Origin: Trichomonas vaginalis G3
Taxonomy: Eukaryota; Parabasalia; Trichomonadida; Trichomonadidae
DNA length: 64,000 bases
Assembly: GCF_026262505.1 (NCBI RefSeq)
Contig: NC_067204.1
Location: 19,384,860 to 19,448,859 of the forward strand
Direction of reading: 5' to 3'
The translations under genes were made by a program, and so were the position numbers. Shown here piece after piece: positions 37,062 through 46,772 of the stretch. The first letter of the stretch is position 1; each line of letters starts with the position of its first letter. The notes beneath the pieces are model-generated. The model ran no database searches and had not been told where the DNA came from. It was given only the letters and a program-made list of their open reading frames with translations.

Positions 37062-37382
37062 ATGACGAAAACTATTGAGATAACAAACTACAACGGTCAT
37101 GAGTTCAAGAATTTGTTCTTCGTTCCTCGTGAAAATACATTCTATCAGATACGAGGGAGAAAGGGTAAAGTTAGTTTGAGCGTTTATGACAAAGAGCATT
37201 ATGGAAGATATATACAAGCAATAGATACAAACGGTAAGTGTGTTTCATTAGCTTTGTCAAAACTTACAGGTATAAACTATGACAGTGACTTTGACCTATA
37301 TGAAGAAGAAAGTGAGTCAGAAGATTATGAGCTGTTATGTGAAGCACAGCAATGGGAGGAGTTGCAATACTTTTGTAAGTGA
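37062..37382 (+). CDS. 106-residue protein, unknown, possibly a nuclease-associated domain
   Basis: MTKTIEITNYNGHEFKNLFF..., with FYQIRGRKGKVSLSVYDKEH and GKCVSLALSKLTGINYD, then an acidic end (YEEESESEDYELL). The pattern of a basic turn followed by strands and SLALSKL recalls NUMOD4/HNH-associated modules, but key residues were not recognised, so this is weak. The leader is TTTTATTTTTATGTAA just before the ATG. It looks whole and is the last Maverick-type gene of element M. Confidence 0.55.
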   Translation: MTKTIEITNYNGHEFKNLFFVPRENTFYQIRGRKGKVSLSVYDKEHYGRYIQAIDTNGKCVSLALSKLTGINYDSDFDLYEEESESEDYELLCEAQQWEELQYFCK

Positions 37383-37533
37383 GAACATTAATGGGAACGT
37401 TAGTGAGAACGTTTATTTTTTACATTAGTGAGGTGAAGTGGTTGGCGGCTTTGTAAATATTTAAGGTTAAGTTAGTGTTGTCGTTTGTGTTGTAAAATAT
37501 ACGTTAACGGTTTCGTAAAGTGTCAAACCGTTA
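37383..37533. other. Spacer with AACGGTTT hairpin near right edge of M
   Basis: Contains AACGGTTT, an 11-nt loop and AAACCGTT (about 37507-37533), and a GGGTA/TACCC pair just beyond (37538-37568). AACGGTTTGACA also occurs at about 3439 in element A. No gene. Confidence 0.4.
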
Positions 37534-37932
37534 TCATGGGTAAGGTGGAACGCAGTGCCGCCGTACCCAAGATAGGGATACTAACTGACAAGAATGATCG
37601 ATGCAACGGTAGTAACGTTCAATATTATTTGAATTAATAATATTTGTATGATCATGCGAATAAAGCATATCTTTGCGAACAATTGTATCAGGATATTTTC
37701 CAGTAACTGCGGGAATATTTTTAACTGCAATATAACTAAAATATCTTCTGACAGCCTTAGATTCATTTTCGGCGTATTTAATATTAAAATATTGAAGAAC
37801 TTGTTTGATTATATTCGTTTTTTCATCTCTCGATGTTGATTTTTGGTATTTATCAGATTGTTCCCTGATAAATATTTTATTTTCGTCTGTAAAGTTTGCT
37901 CTTTTTTGATTAAATATAGATGATTTTCCCAT
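37534..37932 (-). CDS. 132-codon open frame, not Maverick-like, unknown
   Basis: MGKSSIFNQKRANFTDENKI..., then KQVLQYFNIKYAENESKAVR and KNIPAVTGKYPDTIVRKDML. The sequence is basic and helical and could be a small DNA-binding protein or part of a repeated host gene family. The last 15 codons run into a GC-rich hairpin and look fortuitous. It lies outside the recognised Maverick gene set. Function not recognised. Confidence 0.4.
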   Translation of the reverse strand: MGKSSIFNQKRANFTDENKIFIREQSDKYQKSTSRDEKTNIIKQVLQYFNIKYAENESKAVRRYFSYIAVKNIPAVTGKYPDTIVRKDMLYSHDHTNIINSNNIERYYRCIDHSCQLVSLSWVRRHCVPPYP

Positions 37933-37984
37933 TAAAAAATGAAATGATGCAAAATTTACGAAAACCGTTCGAAAATTGAATCAA

Positions 37985-38206
37985 AAATGAAAAGTAATAC
38001 TTAAATGAGGAATTCTTTGAGATATTGGTCTTAGATTGAATGTAGCGTCATTCTTATATAGAATATATATTCATATCATCGGAAATATGATAAAAAGCAT
38101 ATAATAAATGTCAAAAAAGTGAACAAATAAGCAAAGATATTTTTTAAAAAACAATGAAAAGTAATACTTAAATGAGGAATTCTTTGAGATATTGGTCTTA
38201 GATTAA
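37985..38206. repeat. 53-bp direct repeat bracketing 115 bp
   Basis: AATGAAAAGTAATACTTAAA through GGTCTTAGATT occurs at about 37985-38037 and 38153-38206. The second copy ends in a long A-run against the terminus of element D. The 115 bp between hold no gene. A local tandem duplication is likely. Confidence 0.7.
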
Positions 38207-38224
38207 AAAAAAAAAAAAAAAAAA

Positions 38225-38345
38225 AGGTAGTGGGGCCTCCAGGCACTTCGTGCCCTCTAGCCCTGAAGATGTTTAGTATAAATGAAGTTTTTTGGGTACT
38301 GGGGGCTTCCAGGCGCGTTGCGCCCTCTAGCCCATAAAAAATTTT
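38225..38345. repeat. Left terminal repeat of element D
   Basis: GGTAGTGGGGCCTCCAGGCA, a GGCAC-TTC-GTGCC hairpin, the ATGTTTAGTATAAATGAAG phrase, and a partial second unit with GGCGC-GTT-GCGCC. The first hairpin differs from that of element B (GGCGC-GTT-GCGCC) on both arms, so pairing is kept. Confidence 0.8.
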
Positions 38346-38465
38346 TGAGAGTCGTCGTCGTTGACTTTTTTGTAGAGCACTCAAAATAGTATAACTTTGT
38401 CCGGACAAGTAAGGGTCTATCGTCGCTACAGGAAAAGTTACGGGCGTTCCAAGGAAGTATACTTT

Positions 38466-38632
38466 GAGAGACTCTTTAGAAACTTTAGACGTTTTACATA
38501 ACCATCCATGCTTTTACTTTACATCCGATAAAAGTGGTTTGGAAACCGTTATGAGATGGTTAGAGGACATACATGACTATGAGTTTAGATATGACAAGAT
38601 AGAATATGAGAGAGGTCCTATAACGACGGAGA
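38466..38632 (+). pseudogene. DNA adenine methyltransferase fragment inside element D
   Basis: Encodes RDSLETLDVLHNHPCFYFTS and KSGLETVMRWLEDIHDYEF, which match about residues 196-250 of the methyltransferase at 14731-15666. It lies between left-end sequences where no methyltransferase belongs. The two joints fall at short shared stretches (ACTTTGAGA and AAAGTGTCATA). Confidence 0.8.
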
Positions 38633-38681
38633 AAGTGTCATATAAACATCTGTCAAAAACAGCTTTTTAACTTCACTTAAA

Positions 38682-39592
38682 ATGCCACGTAAGTACGTAA
38701 GAATATACGTAAGAGGAAGGGAGCATTGAAACATTCAATAGTAAAACTGACACCACAACAACAGTTGCAACAACAAATGATGAATGACCCCACTATGTGC
38801 AACAAATGTCAAGCAATCCTATGCTTTTAAACCGATTATTGGTGCACAGAGTGGAGGTTTAAGAGCGGCACTTTTAGCGAAAAATGGCAGGCTATGGTGG
38901 AGCTGCAGACGGAACAGCTTATAACCCTCAAAGTCAAATGAATTTGAGTTCACTCAAAAATCAAAAGCAGATGTCAAAAAGTCAAACATAGACATACAGA
39001 AACAAATAGGTGAAAACGAAAAGAAACTAGAATATGACAGACACACAAAGAAACTCAATGAGTTAAACGTAGAGAAAAAGAAGAAAGAAGAACAACTGAA
39101 AGAACTAAGTACAGAGGAATATGCGAAAAAAGTGTCAGAAAAAGCAGCAGAAGTAGCAAAAATGGAACAAGATGTTGTAAATTTGAAAAACCATACTACT
39201 CAATATAAAGTACTGAAAGATGAAGAGATAAAACAAAAAGCCTGAAGACATATATGGATAGCGATGAGTATAAAAAAGAAGTTGAAGCAAATGTAAATGC
39301 AGAAAAACTTTTACAGTTGCAAAACCAAACCGTACAGTATGAAAACTTAGCACAAGAAAGTAAAAATAACGACGCAGCCATGCAAAAGGCAATGAAAAGC
39401 GCAGAATATATAAAAGCTAACAATGACTGGTTAGATGCCCAAGCCAACGCCAAAGCAGCCCAACTTATAGGGTCAATAAGGACAAAAATACAAGCGGATG
39501 AAGACAGTTCAAATGAAGCTTTAACAAATGCTGACTTTAAGAACGCCTTCGAAGCTCTTCATAGTAAGGTGAAACACACTTTGACCGAGTAG
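38682..39592 (+). pseudogene. Left-end structural genes of element D, broken
   Basis: Corresponds to 42199-43095 of element B: remnant of a small basic protein, then a helical coiled-coil protein rich in Lys, Glu and Ala (VNAEKLLQLQNQTVQYENLA, KNDDAAMQKAMKSA-like). Both are broken. The end of the piece passes into sequence like that at 42110-42145 of element B, another sign of rearrangement. Confidence 0.65.
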
Positions 39593-39604
39593 TTTTTCTG
39601 TGAT

Positions 39605-40190
39605 GAACAAAACAACATTCGATATGAAAGTTTCCTCTGTCGAGAAACTTCCTCACACCTCAAGAGATGCGAGAACTTTTGACAGGCAAAGTGCAATATT
39701 GATAGGTGATTGCACTTTGCCTGTCACATACATCTCGACAGAGGCAACATTCGATATGAAAGTTTCCTCTGTCGAGAAACTTCCTCACACCTCAAGAGAT
39801 GCGAGGAACTTTTGACAGGCAAAGTGCAATATTGATAGGTGATTGCACTTTGCCTGTCACATACATCTCGACAGAGGCAACATTCGATATGAAAGTTTCC
39901 TCTGTCGAGAAACTTCCTCACACCTCATGAGATGCGAGAACTTTTGACAGGCAAAGTGCAATATTGATAGGTGATTGCACTTTGCCTGTCACATACATCT
40001 CGACAGAGGCAACATTCGATATGAAAGTTTCCTCTGTCGAGAAACTTCCTCACACCTCAAGAGATGCGGAACTTTTGACAGGCAAAGTGCAATATTGATA
40101 GGTGATTGCACTTTGCCTGTCACATACATCTCGACAGAGGCAACATTCGATATGAAAGTTTCCTCTGTCGAGAAACTTCCTCGAAACTCA
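39605..40190. repeat. 132-bp tandem repeat with 18-bp-stem hairpins
   Basis: Units start near 39616, 39748, 39881, 40013 and 40144. Each has TGACAGGCAAAGTGCAAT, an 11-nt loop and the exact reverse complement, plus CCTCTGTCGAG and its complement CTCGACAGAGG further out. Open frames across it come from the repetition and are not genes. Confidence 0.88.
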
Positions 40191-40330
40191 AATTTTTCTT
40201 TAGAACTACAATATCTTAACAATTAGCTCATCAACACACAACCTATAAACTTTAATTTTTACTTTTGTTTTTTTCAATATATGAACTAAATTTTTTTTTC
40301 AAATTACTCCCACACTGGGAAAAGTATTTT

Positions 40331-40645
40331 AACTCAGATGTTGCCAACCTCTTCATCATTGCATTAACAAGTGCTTTGACTTAGAGGTTGCCAGCCTCTT
40401 CATCATTGCATTAACAAGTGCTTTGACTCAGAGGTTGCCAGCCTCTTCATCATTGCATTAACAAGTGCTTTGACTCAGAGGTTGCCAGCCTCTTCATCAT
40501 TGCATTAACAAGTGCTTTGACTCAGAGGTTGCCAGCCTCTTCATCATTGCATTAACAAGTGCTTTGACTCAGAGGTTGCCAGCCTCTTCATCATTGCATT
40601 AACAAGTGCTTTGACTCAGAGGTTGCCAGCCTCTTCATCATTGTA
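40331..40645. repeat. 47-bp tandem repeat, seven copies
   Basis: TTGCCAGCCTCTTCATCATT and GCATTAACAAGTGCTTTGAC make the unit, starting at 40341, 40388, 40435, 40482, 40529, 40576 and 40623. There are no varying spacers, so it is a minisatellite. Flanking DNA (40191-40330 and 40646-40811) is AT-rich with nothing recognised. Confidence 0.9.
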
Positions 40646-40811
40646 AAAATGTATTACCGCTTTTTTTTTAATTCAATCGTAACATCTCAATTATCCCGCC
40701 AAAAATTATTGGGTCTAAATTGGTTTTTATTATTATTATTTTCAGAAACAAACTAACTTGTTTTTTAGGAATTTATCATTCATAAAGTCTTTATGATATA
40801 TTTTCTGTTGT

Positions 40812-41590
40812 AAACAGAAATTCATCAAAAGTGACACCTCAGAAAAGCTAAAATATTGAATTTTTGGAACTTTTGATAGAGCACGTTTTTAAATATTAAT
40901 TAAAGTAAATGTATATTTTGTAAAGATTCTTTTTAATAAAAAATAAAATTTTGAAGAAGAACACAAAATCTTCTGAAAATAATATCACATAAACTCATAT
41001 TATTTTCTAATATATAACTTTTATATAAAAATCAAATTCAATGATCTTAAAAGCGAAGGATAAACCTCAAAATTTACGAATATAATGAGTGGAATATAAT
41101 GCTTATCTATCATAAAACCATATGAAATATCAATTTTTGATTAAATAAAAACATTTAATCAAAGTCAATTTTATTTTTCATATTCAAATGACTGAGTGTT
41201 AACATTTAACATTTTTTGCTAATTGTCGTCAAAAATTAGGCGTAAAGCAAAAATTGATATTTCATATGGTTTTATGATAGATAAGCATTATATTCCCACT
41301 CATTTATATTCGTAAATTTTGAGGTTTATCCTTCGCTTTTAAGATCATTGAATTTGATTTTTATATAAAATAGTTATATATTAGAAAATAATATGAGTTT
41401 ATGTGATATTATTTTTCAGAAGATTTCATTCTATATGCCTATGAAAAGTACTCTCAAAACTAACTTTTCCTAATTATAATTAAATCTAGAATATTGTATT
41501 ATGCTTAGTATTATTTCATTTTTCTCATTCAATTTAGAATTTACAAATGTCAAAAAATTGAGAGCTGTCACTTTTGATGAATTTCTGTTT
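40812..41590. mobile_element. Fold-back MITE-like element
   Basis: 25-bp terminal inverted repeats (AAACAGAAATTCATCAAAAG at 40812, inverse ending 41590) enclose two long near-perfect inverted arms of about 177 bp (about 40966-41142 and 41249-41426) with a spacer of about 105 bp. No coding capacity. It is a non-autonomous DNA element; no target duplication was recognised. Between 41591 and 41720 there is only AT-rich DNA ending in an A-run. Confidence 0.75.
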
Positions 41591-41720
41591 ATTACATTTC
41601 AACTTATAATGAATATGAAATTATAATTGTTATTTCGAAAAAAAATTATTCATGATCAATTTATGATTTAACCAGTTCCTTCAAATTAGGAGAGCGTATT
41701 CAAATATAATCAAAAAAAAA

Positions 41721-41897
41721 AAAGGTAGTGGGGCTTCCAGGCGCGTTGCGCCCTCTAGCCCTGAAGATGTTTAGTATAAATGAAGTTTATATTCGGAGGG
41801 CTTCCAGGCGCGTTGCGCCCTCTAGCCCCGAAGATGTTTAGTATAAATGAAGTTTATATTCGGAGGGCTTCCAGGCGCGTTGCGCCCTCTAGCCCAT
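41721..41897. repeat. Left terminal inverted repeat of element B
   Basis: Two full units of about 67-72 bp and a partial third (GGGCTTCCAGGCGCGTTGCG, CCCTCTAGCCC, ATGTTTAGTATAAATGAAG). It is the inverse of 15782-15939. Between 41898 and 42198 lies left-end DNA shared with element D, with no gene recognised. Confidence 0.88.
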
Positions 41898-42198
41898 AAG
41901 AAATTTTGCCCAAGACCCAAGAGGAGGACCGAACCCCAGCCGACCAGCCGTTGACTTTTTTGTAGAGCACTCAAAATAGTATAACTTTGTCCGGACAAAT
42001 AAGGGTCTATCATCGCTACAGGAAAAGTTACAGGCGTTCCAAGGAAGTATACTTTGAGAAGCCTTTCCCACTTATAGAATGAGATAGGACGGTTATTTTA
42101 CAAAAACTGACAACACTTTTGACCGAGTAGTTTTTTGTGCTGAACAAAAAGTGTCATATAAACATCTGTCAAAAACCGCTTTTTTAACTTCACTTAAA

Positions 42199-42440
42199 AT
42201 GCCACGTAAGCTACGTAAGAATATACGTAAGAGGAAGGGAGCATTGAAACATCCAATAGTAAAACTGACACCACAACAACAGTTGCAACAACAAATGATG
42301 AATGACCCACTATGTTGCAACAAATGTCAAGCAACCCTATGCTTTTAAACCGAGTTATTGGTGCACAGAGTGGAGGTTTAAGAGCGGCACTTTTAGCGAA
42401 AATGGCAGGCTATGGTGGAGCTGCAGACGGAAACAGCTTA
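42199..42440 (+). pseudogene. Small basic protein gene near the left end, broken
   Basis: Starts MPRKLRKNIRKRKGALKHP, a strongly basic N-terminus, followed by a Gln-rich run (PQQQLQQQMM). The region further on has Gly/Ala-rich coding character. Such short arginine/lysine-rich proteins often condense DNA in capsids of related viruses; that is inference. Element D has a counterpart at 38682. It is broken. Confidence 0.5.
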
Positions 42441-42452
42441 TAACCCTCAAAG

Positions 42453-43246
42453 TCAAATGAATTTGAGTTCACTCAAAATCAAATAACAGATGTCAAAAAG
42501 TCAAACATAGACATACAGAAACAAATAAGTGAAAACGAAAAGAAACTAGAATATGACAGACACACAAAGAAACTCAATGAGTTAAACGTAGAGAAAAAGA
42601 AGAAAGAAGAACAACTGAAAGAACTAAGTACAGAGAATATGCGAAAAAAGTGTCAGAAAAAGCAGCAGAAGTAGCAAAAATGGAACAAGATGTTATAAAT
42701 TTGAAAAACCATACTACTCAATATAAAGTACTGAAAGATGAAGAGATAAAACAAAAAGCCCTGAAGACATATATGGATAGCGATGAGTATAAAAAAGAAG
42801 TTGAAGCAAATGTAAAGGCAGAAAAACTTTTACAGTTGCAAAAACCAAACCGTACAGTATGAAAAACTTAGCACAAGAAAGTAAAAATAACGACGCGGCC
42901 ATGCAAAAGGCAATGAAAAGCGCAGAATATATAAAAGCTAATAATGACTGGTTAGACGCCCAAGCCAACGCTAAAGCAGCCCAACTTATAGGTCAATAAG
43001 GAAAAAATACAAGCGGATGAAGACAGTTCAAATGAAGCTTTAATGAATGCTGACTTTAAGAACGCCTTCGAAGCTCTTCATAGTAAGGTGAAACTAGTGA
43101 ACGACTTCTCATCTGGAAAAGAAACTGAAGTCTGAAGGTTTCGACAAAGAGTTAAGAGAAGTAGCACAAAATATGACGAAAATAACAGATGCAGCAACGA
43201 GACAGGCAGTTCAAAGTGGCCTAATGACGCCGTTAGAGCAACTGTT
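42453..43246 (+). pseudogene. Coiled-coil structural gene region, broken
   Basis: Helical, charged coding sequence (NIDIQKQISENEKKLEYDRH, TKKLNELNVEKKKKEEQLKE) followed by Ala-rich helix (KAMKSAEYIKANNDWLDAQA). A long coiled coil is likely. It may be the 5' part of the Pro/Gln-rich gene that follows; which is not settled here. Matches element D at 38950-39592. It is broken. Confidence 0.55.
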
Positions 43247-45499
43247 GTGGAAAGTCAAGAAAAAGAGTTACAACAGACCAAAACAGACCTAGTAAATGCT
43301 TTCTTAAGAACGAAAAGTCAGGTAGGACATTATGCTGCAGATGGAACATATGTGCCAGCTGGTGGAACTTATATACCACCAAACCCTCCAAGAGAAGCAC
43401 CTGCACCCGGACTACCTAAAACATTTACATCGTCACATGGACACAGACACAGGCATGCACCAAAACCAACACAACAACCAACAATTCAAAATCCAGCACC
43501 ACAACCAACAGTTCAAAACCCTGCACAACAACAACCAACAGTTCAAAACCCTGCACAACAACAACCACAAACAGAGCAAGGACATAAAAGAAGTAGAGAA
43601 CAAGGAAACCAAGAATTCTTAAAAATGCTTAAGGAAGATTATGGTTACCCAGATACTCTTGACTTTAGTGACAGATATAAAGAAGCTATTAAAAAGTTCA
43701 AGGAAGGAAATACTGACCCGAACCTATTTAGCTTTATGGTTCAGCACCAAATGGGATATAATTTCAAACCTGGAAAATACAAGCTCGCTAAGGGATATGA
43801 TTTAATAGCATATCATCCAAATGACATGGATGAATTTACTCCGAGATATTTGATGTCAGAGCTAAATGATAATTCAACTCTCTTCATGAAACGCGTAAAA
43901 AATAGAGACGGAACGAAAGAAGAAAGGTTTATGAGTCCGGATGACTTAGAAAGGGAATTTGTTAAAAACTGTCTCGGAATATATGAAATGCCAGCAGATG
44001 AGGTACAAGAAACTCCACAGGAAGAAGTTCAGATACAAACAGACATGGAAGAAATAGTTCAGCAACAACAGCTAGAAGAGCCTGAAGGAAACGAACAAGT
44101 TCCTCCTTTGGAAACTAACTTCACAGAACTAGATGAAGATTTGGAACAGCCGAAAAAATCTTGACCCTCAACAAGACTATGAGGTGAATATGGAATCTTT
44201 CCAAGAGTCTAAGAAAAATTCGGCTGACATAGTAGAAGAATATCGAAAAATGTTCGCCGACATACAAAAGACTCCAACATCAGATGAAAAATATTCAGCA
44301 TAGAATGGAAGTACTGAAAGAAAATGTACGCAAACAACAATCCTTTTTTACTTACGACATATAACGTTCAATCTTTGGCTGAACTCGGTGAAAATAAAAG
44401 GTTAATTTCACCAAAACATATAGAAATGAAACATTGTTTAAAGTTCATTCAGAACCTAACCAATATGGAAACAAACCTACTTTTGTTTTCTGCAGACTAT
44501 GGAACTACAATGAAATGGGGTCATAAAGCTAATCCGGATAGGTGGTTCATAAACTTACAACCACAATTCAAGAAGTTGTAGACGCAATGGAAGTGAATGG
44601 TGAACCAGATATAGCTGGTATTTTCAGCGCGGCTTTAATGCCATTGAAAGATATGAAAGATGCAGATATTTTGAACCAGTATGAAATGAACATGGCTGAT
44701 GGAAATATAACACCTGACGTTCTAGAAATTTATCTCAAAGAACTACACAGAAACCATAGAGATGGTATATTTGGTGAAGAGTTTAGAAAGAAAGTTAGGG
44801 AGAGAGAAGGAAGAGAACCTATTGTACATGACCTTGCAAACGAAAGTTTTGCAAAATGTCATAAAAACTTACTTTGCAGACAATGAACCGAGAATGGATG
44901 AATATTTAAGAAAACTCAAATGGACAGTACCAAATGAAATGTTAGTATTGAAAAACATGTTTTCCTTGACAAAATAAAACCAACTACAGAAATAAATGAC
45001 GCAAGACATGAAGCGTTGGGTAAAGCTTTCCCATTCACAAAAGATATTATTGGTAACATGGAAGAAAACCAGAATGGCTTACAAAACATATATTTGGAAA
45101 CGAGCTTATTCCATATGGACAAGCTCTGTTTGAAGAGCTTGAACCGGAAACTCAGGAAAGAGTCATGCAAAACAATACGCGAAGACTCAATACAAACTAT
45201 GACAAAATCTTTCTAGGATATAGGTTACCTGAGATGGGCGACCAGAGCCCAAAGGCAAAAAGGACATGGGAAATTTACAACATACTAGGTGAACATGAGG
45301 CAAAGATGCAACAACTTGAAGCAGAGGGCATGTTACCAAAGCGACACCAAAGAAGAAGAGAAGAGTAGAACAAAGTGAAAGTAGTGAAGAAGTAACTTCA
45401 TCTAGTGAAAGTAGTGGCAATGAAGGAAAAAGAAGAGTTAAAAACTCAGTCAGGAAGAAAGTAAAGCTTGGTCCGAGTGGGTTCTATTATGATATATAA
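43247..45499 (+). pseudogene. Large Pro/Gln-rich structural protein, duplication copy 1, broken
   Basis: Contains a Pro/Gly zone (YVPAGGTYIPPNPPREAP), a His-rich patch (SSHGHRHRHAPKPTQQP), ten-residue PTVQNPAPQ-type repeats, then globular sequence (DYGYPDTLDFSDRYKEAIKK, GYNFKPGKYKLAKGYDLIAY), an acidic Gln/Glu zone and, further on, PDIAGIFSAALMPLKDMKDA and GRLPEMGDQSPKAKRTWEIY-like text with a Lys/Ser-rich end. No family recognised. Its size and place before the capsid gene suggest a virion or scaffold protein. It is broken in several places. Confidence 0.6.
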
Positions 45500-45531
45500 A
45501 TCCAACTATTCTATATTTTTACCCATATGAA

Positions 45532-46772
45532 ATGTACGCCGCTCAGAATATAACACCAACAGTTTTGGATGCCATTGAACGGAAATGTTTCGAATGTATA
45601 ACGAATGCGACAATGCCATTAGAAGGTCAGAAATAGTTCCTGGAACTTACGAATATACAACTGCTGTTTCTTATGGAAACGTAGGTGAGTTTGGAGAAAG
45701 TTCTTCAACAACAGTAGATATTGCTTGCGACAGGTTTCATATTATTTCTATTGACAACTCATTCTTATACGTGGAACAAGACATTGAAATAAAACCTTCT
45801 GCCAAGTTGTCTGACAAGAAAGGTTGCAATGGAATTTTCTATGTCGGATACCAATATGCTCCAGAAGTTTTCATGGGATATAAGATATATTCTAAACTCT
45901 GACTTAGTTCAAACAGTAACATGGGCAAACTATGAATGGTTCGCTTTGAGAAACTCAGTACAACCACAAGCTAGAGAACAAACAGACCAGTATGCAACTA
46001 TTGAGAAAATAAGAAGACTTGACCCTAACGTTCCAGGAGTTTATGTTAACCTTTCTGGTTCAGATGAGAAATGCTGCCACTACAAGTAAAACTGAAACTT
46101 AGAGTTCCTTTGTCATCTTTTCCTCATCTTCAGGTTTTTAAGATACTTTGCCAAACTGGCAGGAAAAATTTTCTATCGAACTTACTCCAAGCAAAAATAA
46201 CTTAGTCATTGCACCAACACAAGACCCATTCAGCATTACTGTAGCTGGAACTGGTGGAGCCAAGTTCTGTGACTTTTGCAAAGACAAAGTTGACTTAGAC
46301 TTTGGTTTCTCAAACCTCAACACTGAAGTAAACTATTATTTCAATGCTGCTGGAGATGCTTGGGACCCAGTTAAGTTCACATGCGAAAAGTTTGAATGCA
46401 AGAGAATAGAAAGCAGACTTGCAGTCTATATGTTGGACCCAGATATTCAAATGCTTTAGCTGCCAAATATATTGCAGTTTCCACTTATGTTCCCTATACA
46501 CCAAATATCTGTCAAAGACTTTGCAGGTGAAGTTGGAAACCAAAGTGCTGACCCAGGTGCAAGAACAATATTGCTTTAACAACTGCAATGAAACATGCAG
46601 ATACTATGTTTGTACTGTTCAGACGAACTATAAATGACTATTCTTGTTTCTGCACAACCCTGGTATAAATATCATATAAACATAGATGGCAAATATTATC
46701 CAAGAGAAGAATATTCTACAGTTGAGGATATGAGGTCATACAACTTGACATTAGATGCTATGAACTTTTCTC
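45532..46772 (+). pseudogene. Major capsid protein, duplication copy 1, broken
   Basis: Starts MYAAQNI behind TATTTTTACCCATATGAA, the structural-gene leader. Visible segments include TYEYTTAVSYGNVGEFGESS, FHIISIDNSFLYVEQDIEIK and KKGCNGIFYVGYQYAPEVFM. It is the first, incomplete copy made by the tandem duplication. Broken at several places. Confidence 0.65.

Larger units (their letters stand above)
19930..37540. mobile_element. Maverick/Polinton element M, second family
   Basis: Carries packaging ATPase (partial), penton-like protein, fibre, integrase, KilA-N regulators, protein-primed polymerase B and capsid protein, so it is a Polinton of a family different from A and B. The left end enters the ATPase gene near 19930; the right end is placed near 37540 where Maverick-type genes stop. 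No terminal repeats matching each other were recognised. Several genes look whole; polymerase, penton, fibre and capsid genes are broken, with on the order of a dozen breaks in all. It looks older or more eroded than A and B. Confidence 0.8.
38225..39600. mobile_element. Maverick element D, rearranged left-end piece of the A/B family
   Basis: Begins with the family terminus (AGGTAGTGGGG) after a run of A and carries the terminal repeat to about 38345, then the same left-end sequence as element B from 41949, a patch of the methyltransferase gene (38466-38632), and the start of the coiled-coil gene region. It stops near 39600, before the capsid genes. Only a left-end piece of an element is present, so it is a fossil. 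Confidence 0.8.

Noticed and set aside
39600-41720. Host gene between element D and element B
   Set aside because: Only satellites, a fold-back element and AT-rich DNA were seen; no frame above noise.
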